NCBI RefSeq assembly: GCF_013868415.1
Contig: NZ_JACEMT010000043.1
Span: forward strand, 105,723 to 169,722
DNA length: 64,000 bases
Reading direction: 5' to 3'
Origin: Marinobacterium marinum
GTDB taxonomy: Bacteria; Pseudomonadota; Gammaproteobacteria; Pseudomonadales; Balneatricaceae
Position 1 is the first letter of the stretch; each line of letters opens with the position of its first letter. Under the pieces are notes generated by a model, which saw only the letters and a list, made by a program, of their open reading frames with translations, was not told where the DNA came from and searched no databases. Positions 1 to 9,394 of this stretch are shown here, in pieces. Both the position numbers and the translations under genes were made by a program.

Positions 1-736
1 TGTAGGCACCGGTCAGAATCAGGAAGGCGACGCCTTCGCGGTCAGTGGCCGTGGCCACTCCGTGCAGGGGCTGATAATGGCGTTTGATGTCGGCGCTCTG
101 GGCATAGGCGGGCACGACCGCATCCCAGTCTGCAAGCGAGGCAATATCGGTATCGGCCATGTCGAACAAGGGGTGATCGTTACTGCAGTACAGGCGGGAC
201 TCCTCGTCGTACAGGGGCAGGTAATCCAATCCGGCCAGTGCGCGATGGTGGGGGACCATGCCCACATGCAGGCGGCCATCCAGCACCGCCAGTTCTATTT
301 CGTTGGGTGGACTCATGCGGATATTGATCTTGACCTCCGGCCCGACCTGTTTCAGGCGTGACAGGGCGTGGGTGATCTGCATTCGCGGCATGGTCACCAG
401 GTTGTCGGTAATACCAATATTCAACTCGCCCTTGAGGTGGGCGTGCAGTGAATTGACACGGGTTTTGAACTCCTCCAGCGAAGACAGCAGTTGTAACGTG
501 AATTCGTAAACCTGCTTCCCCTCGTCGGTTAACGAAAACCCGGAACGACCACGCTGGCACAGCCTGAACCCCAGCCGTACCTCCAGATCGGCCATGGCGA
601 TGCTGATAGCCGCACGACTGATATTCAGCTCAACTTCGGCCGCCGAAAAACCGCCGGACTCTACAACGGCGCGGAAAATACGCAGCATGCGCAGGTCCAC
701 ATCGCTGAGTTGGCCCTTGAACTCTGACCCTTTCAT
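1..736 (-). CDS. bauR: LysR-family regulator, probably BauR (C-terminus outside window)
   Basis: Reading leftward from the ATG at 736, the frame stays open to the window edge, so about 245 N-terminal residues are visible and the C-terminus is missing. Residues 10-70 form a LysR winged helix-turn-helix (SAAEVELNISRAAISIAMAD), followed by the start of the periplasmic-binding-like effector domain. It is divergent from bauA-bauC with a 168-bp shared promoter region. That arrangement matches Pseudomonas bauR, the LysR activator of beta-alanine catabolism. Family assignment is firm; the BauR role is inferred from the neighbours. Confidence 0.85.
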   Translation of the reverse strand, partial: MKGSEFKGQLSDVDLRMLRIFRAVVESGGFSAAEVELNISRAAISIAMADLEVRLGFRLCQRGRSGFSLTDEGKQVYEFTLQLLSSLEEFKTRVNSLHAHLKGELNIGITDNLVTMPRMQITHALSRLKQVGPEVKINIRMSPPNEIELAVLDGRLHVGMVPHHRALAGLDYLPLYDEESRLYCSNDHPLFDMADTDIASLADWDAVVPAYAQSADIKRHYQPLHGVATATDREGVAFLILTGAY

Positions 737-904
737 ACGACTCCTCAGGTAAGTAAAAGATTAATTGAAGGTTAGGAAATTTAGATTTATTTAACTGATG
801 TCGGGTTGCAAAGTCTATACACGGTTGAGGGCGAGAGCACGAAAAGGCCCGTTTCAGCCCACACACAATAACAACACAGAACCGGCTTCTGTCAGGAGTG
901 CCTT

Positions 905-2227
905 ATGAGTCAATACACCCCGGCGTTTCTCGATGCGCATTGGATGCCCTTCAGTGCCAACCGCGAATTCAAGCAGAATCCGCGCATGATCGTGGCCGCC
1001 GAAGGCAACTATTACACCGATAGCGACGGTCGCAAAATTTTCGACGGTCTTTCCGGCCTCTGGACCTGCGGTGCCGGTCATAACCGCCCCGAGATCAACG
1101 AGGCGGTGGCACGTCAGATGAACACACTGGATTACGCACCGGCATTCCAGTTCGGACATCCGTTGTCGTTCGAGTTGGCCAATCGCATCAAGGCACTGAC
1201 GCCGGAAGGACTGGATCATGTGTTCTTTACCGGTTCCGGTTCCGAATCTGCCGATACCTCCCTGAAAATTGCCCGAGCCTACTGGCGCAAGAAAGGGTTG
1301 CCGACCAAAACCAAGCTGATCGGACGTGCCAAGGGCTATCACGGCGTGAACTTCGGCGGCATCAGTGTCGGCGGCATAGGTCCCAACCGCACACTTTATG
1401 GTCAGGCGGTGGATGCTGACCACCTGGGGCACACCTTGAAGGCTGAAAATGCCTTTACTCAGGGAATGCCGGAGCGCGGCGCCGATCAGGCCGATGAACT
1501 GCTGGAGCTGATTGCACTGCATGATGCTTCCAATATCGCTGCGGTGATTGTGGAGCCCCTGGCCGGCTCTGCCGGTGTTATTCCGCCTCCCCAGGGCTAC
1601 CTGCAGCGGCTGCGTGATATTTGCGACCAGCACCAGATCCTGCTGATTTTCGATGAAGTCATTACCGGTTTTGGCCGCATGGGGTCTTACACGGGGGCCG
1701 AGGAGTTTGGTGTTACGCCCGACATCATGAACGTGGCCAAACAGCTCACCAATGGTGCTATTCCCATGGGGGCGGTGATCGTCAAGAACGACATCTATGA
1801 CTGCTTCATGGCACAGGGCGGGCCGGAGTACATGGTGGAACTGCCACACGGTTATACCTACTCCGCCCACCCGGTGGCCTGTGCGGCGGCCCTGGCTTCG
1901 CTGGATATTCTGGAACACGACCAATTGATTCCGCGCGTGAGACAGATGGCTCCCCTGTTTGCCGAATCCATTCATGCGTTGAAAGGGGCTCCGTTCGTGC
2001 AGGATATCCGCAATTACGGCCTGGCGGGTGGCATCACGCTGGAACATGCTCCCGGCGAGCCTGCGCTGCGTCCTTACCAGGTGGCGATGAAAATGTGGCA
2101 GAAGGGTTTTTACGTCCGCTATGGCGGCGACACCATCCAGCTGGGACTGCCGTTCACGGTGGAGCCGGAGGAAATGGATCGCCTGATGAATGCGCTGGGC
2201 GACACCTTGCACGAACTGAGCCGATAA
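905..2227 (+). CDS. bauA: Beta-alanine--pyruvate aminotransferase
   Basis: Class-III PLP aminotransferase of 440 residues, the usual length of omega-amino-acid:pyruvate transaminases. It transfers the amino group of beta-alanine to pyruvate, giving malonate semialdehyde and alanine in the cytoplasm. Visible motifs are the PLP phosphate loop TGSGSESADTSLKIARAYW, the cofactor aspartate in IFDEVITGFGRMG, and the Schiff-base lysine K279 in NVAKQLTNG. An AGGAG sequence lies 8 bp before the ATG. It is followed after 36 bp by a semialdehyde dehydrogenase that would use its product, and preceded by a divergent LysR gene, as in the Pseudomonas bau locus. Confidence 0.93.
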   Translation: MSQYTPAFLDAHWMPFSANREFKQNPRMIVAAEGNYYTDSDGRKIFDGLSGLWTCGAGHNRPEINEAVARQMNTLDYAPAFQFGHPLSFELANRIKALTPEGLDHVFFTGSGSESADTSLKIARAYWRKKGLPTKTKLIGRAKGYHGVNFGGISVGGIGPNRTLYGQAVDADHLGHTLKAENAFTQGMPERGADQADELLELIALHDASNIAAVIVEPLAGSAGVIPPPQGYLQRLRDICDQHQILLIFDEVITGFGRMGSYTGAEEFGVTPDIMNVAKQLTNGAIPMGAVIVKNDIYDCFMAQGGPEYMVELPHGYTYSAHPVACAAALASLDILEHDQLIPRVRQMAPLFAESIHALKGAPFVQDIRNYGLAGGITLEHAPGEPALRPYQVAMKMWQKGFYVRYGGDTIQLGLPFTVEPEEMDRLMNALGDTLHELSR

Positions 2228-2263
2228 CCCGACATTAATGATAAGAAACACGAGGACATATCC

Positions 2264-3757
2264 ATGACAGCACTGGTTGGACATCTGATCAACGGCGACC
2301 TGCGCACCGATGCCGCGCGTACCCAGGACGTATTCAACCCCGCGACTGGCGAGGTTTCGCGTCAGGTCGCCCTGGCCGGCAAGAGTACGGTAGAAGAGGC
2401 GATTGCGGCGGCAGAAGCGGCATTTCCGGCCTGGCGTAACACGCCGCCACTGAAGCGTGCCCGTATCATGTTCCGCTTCAAGGAATTGCTGGAACAGCAC
2501 AGTGACGAAATTTGTCGCATGATCGGCGAAGAACACGGCAAGATTTTCCATGATGCGGCCGGTGAACTTCAGCGCGGCATCGAAAACGTGGAGTACGCCT
2601 GTGGTGCACCGCAGTTGCTGAAGGGCGAACACAGCAAGAACGTCGGTCCCGATATCGATTCCTGGAGCGAGTTTCAGCCGCTGGGTGTAGTGGCCGGCAT
2701 TACGCCGTTCAACTTTCCGGCCATGGTGCCGCTGTGGATGTACCCGATGGCACTGGTGTGCGGTAACTGCTTTGTTCTCAAGCCGTCCGAGCGTGATCCC
2801 AGTTCGGTGCTGTTCATCGCCCAGCTGCTGCAGGAAGCTGGCCTGCCGGATGGTGTGTTGAATGTGGTCAACGGTGACAAGGAGGCGGTGGACACGCTGC
2901 TGACCGACGCTCGCATCAAGGCGGTGAGCTTTGTCGGTTCAACACCCATTGCCGAGTACATCTACACGACCGCCAACGCCCATGGCAAGCGCTGCCAGGC
3001 ACTGGGAGGCGCCAAAAATCACGCCATCATCATGCCGGATGCGGACATGGATAACGCCGTGAATCAGTTGCTGGGCGCTGCGTTCGGTTCCTCCGGCGAG
3101 CGTTGCATGGCACTGTCCGTTGCCGTTGCCGTGGGTGACCAGGCGGCCGATGCACTGATTGCAAAAATGCAGGTGGCGATGCAGGGCCTGAAGGTGGGGG
3201 CCTTCACCGACAGTAGTAATGATTTCGGTCCGGTCATCACCGGTGCGCACCGGGACAAGGTCAATGACTATATCACCAGCGCGGTAGAGCAGGGCGCCAC
3301 TCTGGTGGTTGATGGCCGCAACCCCGAGGTGGCCGGTCATGAGGGCGGTTTCTTTGTCGGCGGTACCCTGATCGATAGGGTCACCCCGGAAATGACCAGC
3401 TATCGGGAGGAAATCTTCGGGCCGGTGCTGCAGGTGGTGCGTGTTGACAGCATGCAGGACGCGATGGCTTTGATCGATGACCATGAATACGGCAACGGCA
3501 CCTGTATTTTCACCCGTGACGGTGAGGCGGCCCGCTACTTCTCCGACAACATCCAGGTCGGCATGGTGGGTATCAACGTGCCCTTGCCGGTTCCGGTGGC
3601 GTACCACAGTTTCGGCGGCTGGAAGCGTTCCCTGTTCGGTGACCTGCATGCCTATGGACCGGATGCCGTGCGTTTCTACACCAAACGCAAAACCATCACT
3701 CAGCGTTGGCCATCGGCCGGTGTGCGAGAAGGCGCTCAGTTCGCGTTCCCAAGTTGA
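2264..3757 (+). CDS. bauC: CoA-acylating malonate/methylmalonate-semialdehyde dehydrogenase
   Basis: Aldehyde dehydrogenase superfamily protein of 497 residues. The active-site cysteine is C281 in GERCMALS, and the NAD-binding region includes VSFVGSTPIAEYIY. The SGERCMALS context, the GGAKNHAIIMPDAD stretch and the late EEIFGPVL motif are typical of the MmsA group, which forms acetyl-CoA or propionyl-CoA with loss of CO2. After bauA it would turn malonate semialdehyde into acetyl-CoA, completing beta-alanine breakdown. It is co-transcribed with bauA (36-bp gap) and closed by a terminator. An mmsA role in valine breakdown is possible, but no valine genes are nearby. Confidence 0.9.
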   Translation: MTALVGHLINGDLRTDAARTQDVFNPATGEVSRQVALAGKSTVEEAIAAAEAAFPAWRNTPPLKRARIMFRFKELLEQHSDEICRMIGEEHGKIFHDAAGELQRGIENVEYACGAPQLLKGEHSKNVGPDIDSWSEFQPLGVVAGITPFNFPAMVPLWMYPMALVCGNCFVLKPSERDPSSVLFIAQLLQEAGLPDGVLNVVNGDKEAVDTLLTDARIKAVSFVGSTPIAEYIYTTANAHGKRCQALGGAKNHAIIMPDADMDNAVNQLLGAAFGSSGERCMALSVAVAVGDQAADALIAKMQVAMQGLKVGAFTDSSNDFGPVITGAHRDKVNDYITSAVEQGATLVVDGRNPEVAGHEGGFFVGGTLIDRVTPEMTSYREEIFGPVLQVVRVDSMQDAMALIDDHEYGNGTCIFTRDGEAARYFSDNIQVGMVGINVPLPVPVAYHSFGGWKRSLFGDLHAYGPDAVRFYTKRKTITQRWPSAGVREGAQFAFPS

Positions 3758-3806
3758 GCGGGCGGCTCCGCTAATCCCTGGTTTCCACCTCTCTGCCTAG
3801 CACTTT

Positions 3807-3831
3807 GCCCGGACCAGGTCCGGGCTTTTTT
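3807..3831 (+). terminator. Rho-independent terminator of bauA-bauC
   Basis: The stem GCCCGGAcCaGGTCCGGGC is followed directly by six T residues, 50 bp after the bauC stop codon. Confidence 0.85.
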
Positions 3832-3867
3832 GTGTTCGGATTGTAAAAAAACGGCTGCTGGCATATC

Positions 3868-4614
3868 GTGTTTCGCCTGCCTATTTCTCGATTCTCGGGG
3901 TTGCCGGTGTCCAATCACTTGTCCATTCGCTCCTACAGCCGTCGGCGGCGCGGCCATACGCATGACTTTCACCAGCTGGTACTGCCGTTGCGCGGGGTCA
4001 TCAATATCGAGCTGGACGGGTTTGCCGGCAAGGTGGCACCGGGCGAATGTGTTGTGATTACACGCGGAAAGCTGCATCACTTTACCGCCAATACCGAAGC
4101 GCGCTTCGTGATTGCGGATATGGACGTGTTACCGGAAGGCCTTGTCGGTGCCGATCGGATTGCCTTCGCCATTAATGCTCCCCTGGTGCGCTATCTCGAC
4201 TTTATCGAGGCCCAGTTGGAGCATCAGATTAATGCCGAGGTCGAGCGTTCCATGTTTGCCACGTTTGCGTTGTTGCTGGCTGAACAGAAACCGATGCCAC
4301 AGGCTGATCCGCGCATTCAACGGGTGCTGTTGCATATTGATCTTCACCTGCCTGACAAAATGGCCATTCGCGAGCTGGCGGCGGTGGCCTGCCTGAGCGA
4401 GACACAATTCAAGAAACTGTTTCGGGAGCAACTCGGTCAAACGGTGATGCAGTACGTAACCTGCCAGCGCATGGACAAGGCCCGTGCGATGTTACAGCAC
4501 ACGGATTATTCCGTGCAGTTCATTGCCGGGCAGGTCGGCTATACGGATTTGTCGGCTTTCAGTCGACGTTTCCAGGCCTGTTTTGGTCTGACACCGAGTC
4601 GGTTAACGCAGTGA
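3868..4614 (+). CDS. AraC-family transcriptional regulator with cupin sensor domain
   Basis: About 248 residues. The N-terminal half is a cupin-like sensing domain (HDFHQLVLPLRG, then APGECVVITRGKLHHF). The C-terminal half, from about residue 155, carries two AraC helix-turn-helix motifs, IRELAAVACLSETQFKKLF and FIAGQVGYTDLSAFSRRFQ. The start is uncertain: GTG at 3868 or GTG at 3907 both fit, and neither has a strong ribosome site. It sits 101 bp before a DMT-family exporter gene on the same strand, which is its most likely target. The ligand is unknown. Confidence 0.85.
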   Translation: MFRLPISRFSGLPVSNHLSIRSYSRRRRGHTHDFHQLVLPLRGVINIELDGFAGKVAPGECVVITRGKLHHFTANTEARFVIADMDVLPEGLVGADRIAFAINAPLVRYLDFIEAQLEHQINAEVERSMFATFALLLAEQKPMPQADPRIQRVLLHIDLHLPDKMAIRELAAVACLSETQFKKLFREQLGQTVMQYVTCQRMDKARAMLQHTDYSVQFIAGQVGYTDLSAFSRRFQACFGLTPSRLTQ

Positions 4615-4715
4615 TATCCGTCCGAACAGCAGGCAAGAGCGTCCTTTCAGCATAATTTTGTCAATGTATCCGAGTAGACTACGTCCGAACATACCAGTGA
4701 GGAGAGTCCTGCACG

Positions 4716-5648
4716 ATGCGAGATATGAAAGGAGCCGGAGGCGGTATTCTGGCGATTATTTTTGCTTGTTTCTTGTGGGGTACCACGGGGACTGCTGCCA
4801 GTTTTGCACCGGACATCAGTGCACTGGCTATTGGCGCCTTTGCCATGGGTATGGGAGGCGTTTTGCTGGTGTTGAATGCACTGAAAGCCTTGCTCAAGGA
4901 TAGTGCCTTGCTGCTGGCCAATCCACGCATACTGTTCGTGGGCGGGGTGGCGGTGGCCATCTACCCTCTGGCATTTTATTCCTCCATGCGACTCTCGGGT
5001 GTGGCCATAGGAACGGTGGTGTCTCTGGCCAGCGCACCTTTGTTTGCTGCACTGTTGGAGCGTCTGATCAACCGGAAAAAACTGTCTCCACAGTGGTTGG
5101 CGAGCTTTACTGTCGGAGCGGTGGGCATTCTGCTGTTGGCCTTGGGAAAGTCACCGAGTACCGATGGTGCGTCAAGCTCCAGCATCGGGCAGCAACTGGG
5201 AATCGTATTGGGGCTGGTTGCGGGTTTGACCTATGCGATGTATTCATGGGCCGCGAAGCAACTGATTGAACGGGGCGTACACTCAAAATCGGCCATGGCG
5301 GCAGTATTTGGCCTGGCGTCGCTCGTCCTGTTGCCAACACTGACGTTTACCGGTGGCAATCTGTTTGTGACACCCGTTAATGCGGGTGTTGCAGTTTACA
5401 TGGCAGTAGTGCCCATGTTCCTGGGTTATCTCTGTTTCAGTTATGGCCTCCGTTATGTGGATGTCAGCCATGCGACCTTGCTGACATTGCTTGAACCGGT
5501 AGTTGCCATGATGTTGGCGGTTGTGGTGGTCGGTGAACGCTTTATGGGTATGGGCTGGTGTGGTGTCGGACTGATTCTGATATCGCTGTTGATGCAGATC
5601 GTCAAGCGGCCAGGTGTATCGGCGACAACCGTTGAAGCAGGGGCCTGA
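4716..5648 (+). CDS. EamA/DMT-superfamily permease
   Basis: Hydrophobic protein of 310 residues made of two EamA repeats of five predicted helices each. Members export metabolites or amino acids across the inner membrane. The first repeat begins GGGILAIIFACFLWGTTGTAA; the second follows the loop near residue 160 (GIVLGLVAGLTYAMYSWAAKQ). GAGGAG 11 bp before the ATG supports the start. It follows an AraC-type gene, so it may be an inducible exporter. The substrate cannot be read from the sequence. Confidence 0.88.
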   Translation: MRDMKGAGGGILAIIFACFLWGTTGTAASFAPDISALAIGAFAMGMGGVLLVLNALKALLKDSALLLANPRILFVGGVAVAIYPLAFYSSMRLSGVAIGTVVSLASAPLFAALLERLINRKKLSPQWLASFTVGAVGILLLALGKSPSTDGASSSSIGQQLGIVLGLVAGLTYAMYSWAAKQLIERGVHSKSAMAAVFGLASLVLLPTLTFTGGNLFVTPVNAGVAVYMAVVPMFLGYLCFSYGLRYVDVSHATLLTLLEPVVAMMLAVVVVGERFMGMGWCGVGLILISLLMQIVKRPGVSATTVEAGA

Positions 5649-5856
5649 CCAGAGCGTGTCGTCGCGGTCGGTGTGCCTATGCCGACTGTTTGTGTACCGG
5701 TCGTGTCGAAAGGCGAGGTATTACTACCAAGTGAGGAGAAAACTGCTGCGCCGGTTCAATTGTTGGATTGGGGGCCAGGTTCAAGAATGCCTGTACGGAT
5801 CGGGAAAAAATCCCGAAAGCTCCCGGACAACAAAAAAATCCTGAAAGGGGACCGAG

Positions 5857-7629
5857 ATGAAGAAGATTGGCCGCAGCAAAGGCTTTGCCTTGACCGCTCT
5901 GGTAGTCGCCATGTCCTGTGCCGGTGCGGCGCAGGCCGGCATTACAGACAAGGATATCCTGGACGACCAAATAACGACCGATGATGTGGTCTCGAATGGC
6001 TTGGGTCCACGTGGTCAGCGTTATAGCCCGCTGGACACTCTGAATACTGAAAACGTTAAGGAATTGCGCCCGGTCTGGTCGTTTTCGTTTGGCGGTGAAA
6101 AGCAGCGTGGACAAGAATCCCAGCCGATGGTGAAGGATGGCGTCATGTACGTCACCGGGTCTTATTCCCGGGTCTTTGCCGTTGATGTCCGCACCGGTGA
6201 AGAACTGTGGGAATACAATGCCCGTTTGCCGGACGGGATCATGCCCTGCTGTGACGTCATCAACCGCGGGGTCGCTTTGTATGGCGATCTGGTCATCTTC
6301 GGTACTCTGGATGCCAAATTGGTGGCATTGGACAAGGACACCGGCAAGGTCGTCTGGAAAAAAACCGTCGCCGATTACAAGGAAGGGTACTCTCTTACCG
6401 CCGCTCCCTTGATCGTGAAGGGAAACATTATTACGGGTGTTTCCGGCGGTGAATTTGGTGTCGTTGGCAAGGTTGAAGCCTACGATGCCAAGACCGGTGA
6501 TATCATCTGGACGCGACCGACCGTTGAAGGTCATATGGGTTACATCTGGAAGGATGGAAAAAAAGTGGAGAACGGGCTGTCAGGTGGCCAGCCGGGCCAG
6601 ACTTGGCCGGGCGATCTCTGGAAAACAGGGGGAGCGGCAACCTGGTTGGGCGGTACTTATGATCCTGAAACCGACCTGATGTTCTTCGGAACCGGTAACC
6701 CGGCACCCTGGAACTCTCATTTGCGTCCGGGCGATAATCTGTTCTCTTCTTCCCGTCTGGCGATCGATCCGGATACCGGGAAAATCGTATGGCATTTCCA
6801 GACCACGCCACATGACGGTTGGGACTTTGATGGCGTAAACGAGTTGATCTCGTTTGATTACGAAGAGGCCGGCCAGACTGTAAAGGCGGCTGCAACCGCA
6901 GACCGCAACGGCTTCTTCTATGTACTGAACCGTGAAAATGGCGACTTCATTCGCGGCTTCCCGTTCGTAGACAAAATCACTTGGGCGGAAGGACTGGATG
7001 AAAAAGGGCGGCCTATCTTCAAGGACGGGGGGCGTCCAGGCAATCCGGCTGATGCCGAAGACGGTGGCAAAGGTGAGTCTGTCATGTCCGCCCCGTCTTT
7101 CCTGGGCGGGAAAAACTGGATGCCGATGGCTTTCAGTCAGGATACGGGACTGTTCTATGTTCCATCCAACGAATGGGCGATGGATATCTGGAATGAACCG
7201 ATTTCCTATAAAAAAGGCGCGGCTTATCTGGGCGCAGGCTTTACCATCCGGCCGATGAATGAGGACTATATCGGGGTGTTGCGTGCGATAGATCCGAAAA
7301 GCGGCCAGGAAGTTTGGCGTTACGAGAACTATGCGCCCCTGTGGGGTGGTGTTCTGGCTACCAAGGGGAACCTGGTATTCACCGGCAACCCGGAAGGCTA
7401 TCTGATGGCGTTCGATGCCAAGTCCGGCGAAATGCTGTATAAGTTTCAGACAGGCTCAGGCATTGTCGGTTCACCCATTACCTGGGAAATGGACGGCGAG
7501 CAATACGTATCTGTTGTCTCCGGCTGGGGTGGTGCTGTACCGCTTTGGGGCGGGGAAGTTGCCAAGCGCGTCAAGCATTTGAACCAGGGTGGCTCTGTCT
7601 GGACGTTCAAATTGCCGAAAGACAGCTGA
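5857..7629 (+). CDS. PQQ-dependent periplasmic alcohol dehydrogenase, lanthanide-type
   Basis: Quinoprotein dehydrogenase of 590 residues with an eight-bladed propeller. Residues 1-27 are a signal peptide ending AQA. It oxidises alcohols or aldehydes in the periplasm with PQQ. Visible features are the adjacent cysteines C131-C132 (PCCDV) that form the ring disulfide next to PQQ, metal ligands E199 (GGEFG) and N281 (GTGNPAPW), catalytic D323, and a second aspartate D325 in WDFDGVNE. The second Asp is the signature of lanthanide enzymes such as XoxF and PedH; calcium enzymes have Ala (MxaF) or Ser (ExaA) there. The 208-bp upstream gap has a ribosome site (AAAGGGGACC) but no cytochrome gene. A terminator follows. 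Substrate range is not known. Confidence 0.9.
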   Translation: MKKIGRSKGFALTALVVAMSCAGAAQAGITDKDILDDQITTDDVVSNGLGPRGQRYSPLDTLNTENVKELRPVWSFSFGGEKQRGQESQPMVKDGVMYVTGSYSRVFAVDVRTGEELWEYNARLPDGIMPCCDVINRGVALYGDLVIFGTLDAKLVALDKDTGKVVWKKTVADYKEGYSLTAAPLIVKGNIITGVSGGEFGVVGKVEAYDAKTGDIIWTRPTVEGHMGYIWKDGKKVENGLSGGQPGQTWPGDLWKTGGAATWLGGTYDPETDLMFFGTGNPAPWNSHLRPGDNLFSSSRLAIDPDTGKIVWHFQTTPHDGWDFDGVNELISFDYEEAGQTVKAAATADRNGFFYVLNRENGDFIRGFPFVDKITWAEGLDEKGRPIFKDGGRPGNPADAEDGGKGESVMSAPSFLGGKNWMPMAFSQDTGLFYVPSNEWAMDIWNEPISYKKGAAYLGAGFTIRPMNEDYIGVLRAIDPKSGQEVWRYENYAPLWGGVLATKGNLVFTGNPEGYLMAFDAKSGEMLYKFQTGSGIVGSPITWEMDGEQYVSVVSGWGGAVPLWGGEVAKRVKHLNQGGSVWTFKLPKDS

Positions 7630-7654
7630 TCAGCCATTAGCCTCCGTTCTTCAA

Positions 7655-7684
7655 AGCCCTGCCGGCGTTTCGGCGGGGCTTTTT
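7655..7684 (+). terminator. Rho-independent terminator after the PQQ dehydrogenase
   Basis: The stem AGCCCTGCCG / CGGCGGGGCT with a six-base loop is followed by TTTT, 25 bp after the stop codon. Confidence 0.8.
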
Positions 7685-7950
7685 GCGTTGAACTTTTCTG
7701 CAATTCCATTCTCCATTGATACCGGCTGTTACGAGAAATCGTTCGGGCAGCATTATGTTGTAGCCGCGTCTGATACTTTGGGGTCGGGTCGTACGACCGC
7801 TGCCCTAGTACCGGTATTAATGCCCCTTTCATGGCGCCAAAGTGGCAGTTCAACAATGCCTTTGCAGCATGGGTTTGCCCTCCCGCAAACGTGAATATCA
7901 AGCCATCGCAATCACGATGTCATGACTGACGTTTCAATCTGGGGGAAACC
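7685..7950. other. Intergenic region with a 12-bp palindrome before the porin gene
   Basis: No convincing gene is present. The perfect palindrome GGTCGTACGACC lies at 7787-7798, and a shorter one, TACCGGTA, about 10 bp further on. Both are candidate operator sequences for the downstream porin. A GGGGG ribosome site precedes the porin ATG. Confidence 0.4.
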
Positions 7951-9096
7951 ATGAACAATAAGAAACTGACCACCAAGCTGCTGCCTGCAATGATTGCACT
8001 GGGCATGGCGACACAGGCCCAGGCGGGCATTACCTTGTATGACCAGGACGGCACCACATTCAGTACCGATGGTATGATCAACGCCTTTTATGTCCAGAGT
8101 GATAACGACGGTCGTGAACAGTCGCGTGTAAAAATGGGCTTTTTGCCCAACTGGATCGGCTTCAATTTCGGCAAGGAGACGGGTGATCTGACGCTGGGTG
8201 CCCGCTCCTCGTTTTGGGTCAGCATCAATGATTCGGATGTGGTACGCGCCAATGCCCAGGGGCGTGGCGAGTCTTTGGGCACGGATACCGGTATCGATGT
8301 CCGTCAGTTTTACGGCACCATCGACGCCGATTGGGGGCAGGTGTTGATCGGTAAGGACTTTGGTCTGTTCAACCGTACCAACATCATGTCAGACGAATTG
8401 CTGTTGGGATATGGTCAGACATCAGATGCTTTGGGGCTGATTGATGGTGGCAACGTATCTTTCGGCAACATCGGCAGTGGCTACACCTACCCTTTCCCGA
8501 AAGCGCAGATTACCTATAGAAGCCCGACCAAGAACGGTTTCCAGCTGGCGGTCGGTATTTTTGACCCCAGCAAGTCCGATTCGGACTCGTCCGAGGATAC
8601 ACCTCGCTTTGAGGGTGAGCTGACCTATGCAACCGATTTCAATAACGGAGCCTTCAAGGCCTGGCTGGGCGGGTTGTACCAAAGCTCCGATGATCCTGAT
8701 GGCACAGAGGTGAACAGCATTGATTCGACCGGGGTATCCTATGGTGCCAACGTTAAGCTGGGTGATCTGTCTCTGACAGCCTCGGGTTTCCAGAGTGAGG
8801 GTATTCACCCGGCCGCCATCGACAACTTTATTGTATCCGATAGTGCCGAAATGGATGGGTATCTGGTGCAGGGGTCCTATACCTTTGGTCCTAACCGCAT
8901 TGCCTTGTCTTACGGTGAGAACGAAGGCGAGAACAGCTCTGACTTCACGTATGAAAATACGGCAGTGGCCTGGTTTTATACCGTTAACAGCAACCTGAAG
9001 CTGGTAGCCGAGTATGACAAAACCGAAATCAGCGGCACCACGCTGGGCACTGAGGAAAACGATACCGTTGCACTTGGGGCCGTACTGACCTGGTAA
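7951..9096 (+). CDS. Outer-membrane porin (Gram-negative porin, 16-strand type)
   Basis: Protein of 381 residues with a signal peptide (residues 1-25, ending AQA). It then has alternating hydrophobic/polar strands separated by acidic loops, and the C-terminal aromatic residue (AVLTW) expected for BamA recognition. The acidic, Ser-rich loops such as SKSDSDSSEDTP are surface-loop-like. It stands alone between two terminators, just after the PQQ dehydrogenase. A role in letting alcohols or metal complexes into the periplasm is plausible but only positional inference. It could equally be a general porin. Confidence 0.8.
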   Translation: MNNKKLTTKLLPAMIALGMATQAQAGITLYDQDGTTFSTDGMINAFYVQSDNDGREQSRVKMGFLPNWIGFNFGKETGDLTLGARSSFWVSINDSDVVRANAQGRGESLGTDTGIDVRQFYGTIDADWGQVLIGKDFGLFNRTNIMSDELLLGYGQTSDALGLIDGGNVSFGNIGSGYTYPFPKAQITYRSPTKNGFQLAVGIFDPSKSDSDSSEDTPRFEGELTYATDFNNGAFKAWLGGLYQSSDDPDGTEVNSIDSTGVSYGANVKLGDLSLTASGFQSEGIHPAAIDNFIVSDSAEMDGYLVQGSYTFGPNRIALSYGENEGENSSDFTYENTAVAWFYTVNSNLKLVAEYDKTEISGTTLGTEENDTVALGAVLTW

Positions 9097-9115
9097 GTCC
9101 CTAATGTGACAGCTG

Positions 9116-9155
9116 GCCGCGTAACTGGACCCCTTCACCGGTTACGCGGCTTTTT
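9116..9155 (+). terminator. Rho-independent terminator after the porin gene
   Basis: The stem GCCGCGTAAC / GTTACGCGGC is followed by five T residues, 19 bp after the porin stop codon. Confidence 0.88.
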
Positions 9156-9394
9156 CATGTCTGGAAGCAAAAAGATGCCCCTGATGAGCAGGTTTCGGTA
9201 GATGCAGCTAGTGCTTTGGTAGTAATTTTACCCGAGGCTGAGCCGATAGAGCCGGATTTTTTTAAATTATCTTTTAATATCAAGTAGTTGGAATTTATTT
9301 TTGGCGCTGTACAAGGTACTGAAGTAGAATTACCTCCAAGGGCCCACTCCGATTACAATTCAGATTGCCATATTTTCAGTGCGAGTACCTGCAC

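Noticed and set aside
854..2632. 592-codon open frame on the minus strand opposite bauA and bauC
   Set aside because: It lies antisense to two well-supported enzymes, has a low-complexity His/Gln/Arg-rich composition and no family motif. It is a by-product of high-GC codon use.
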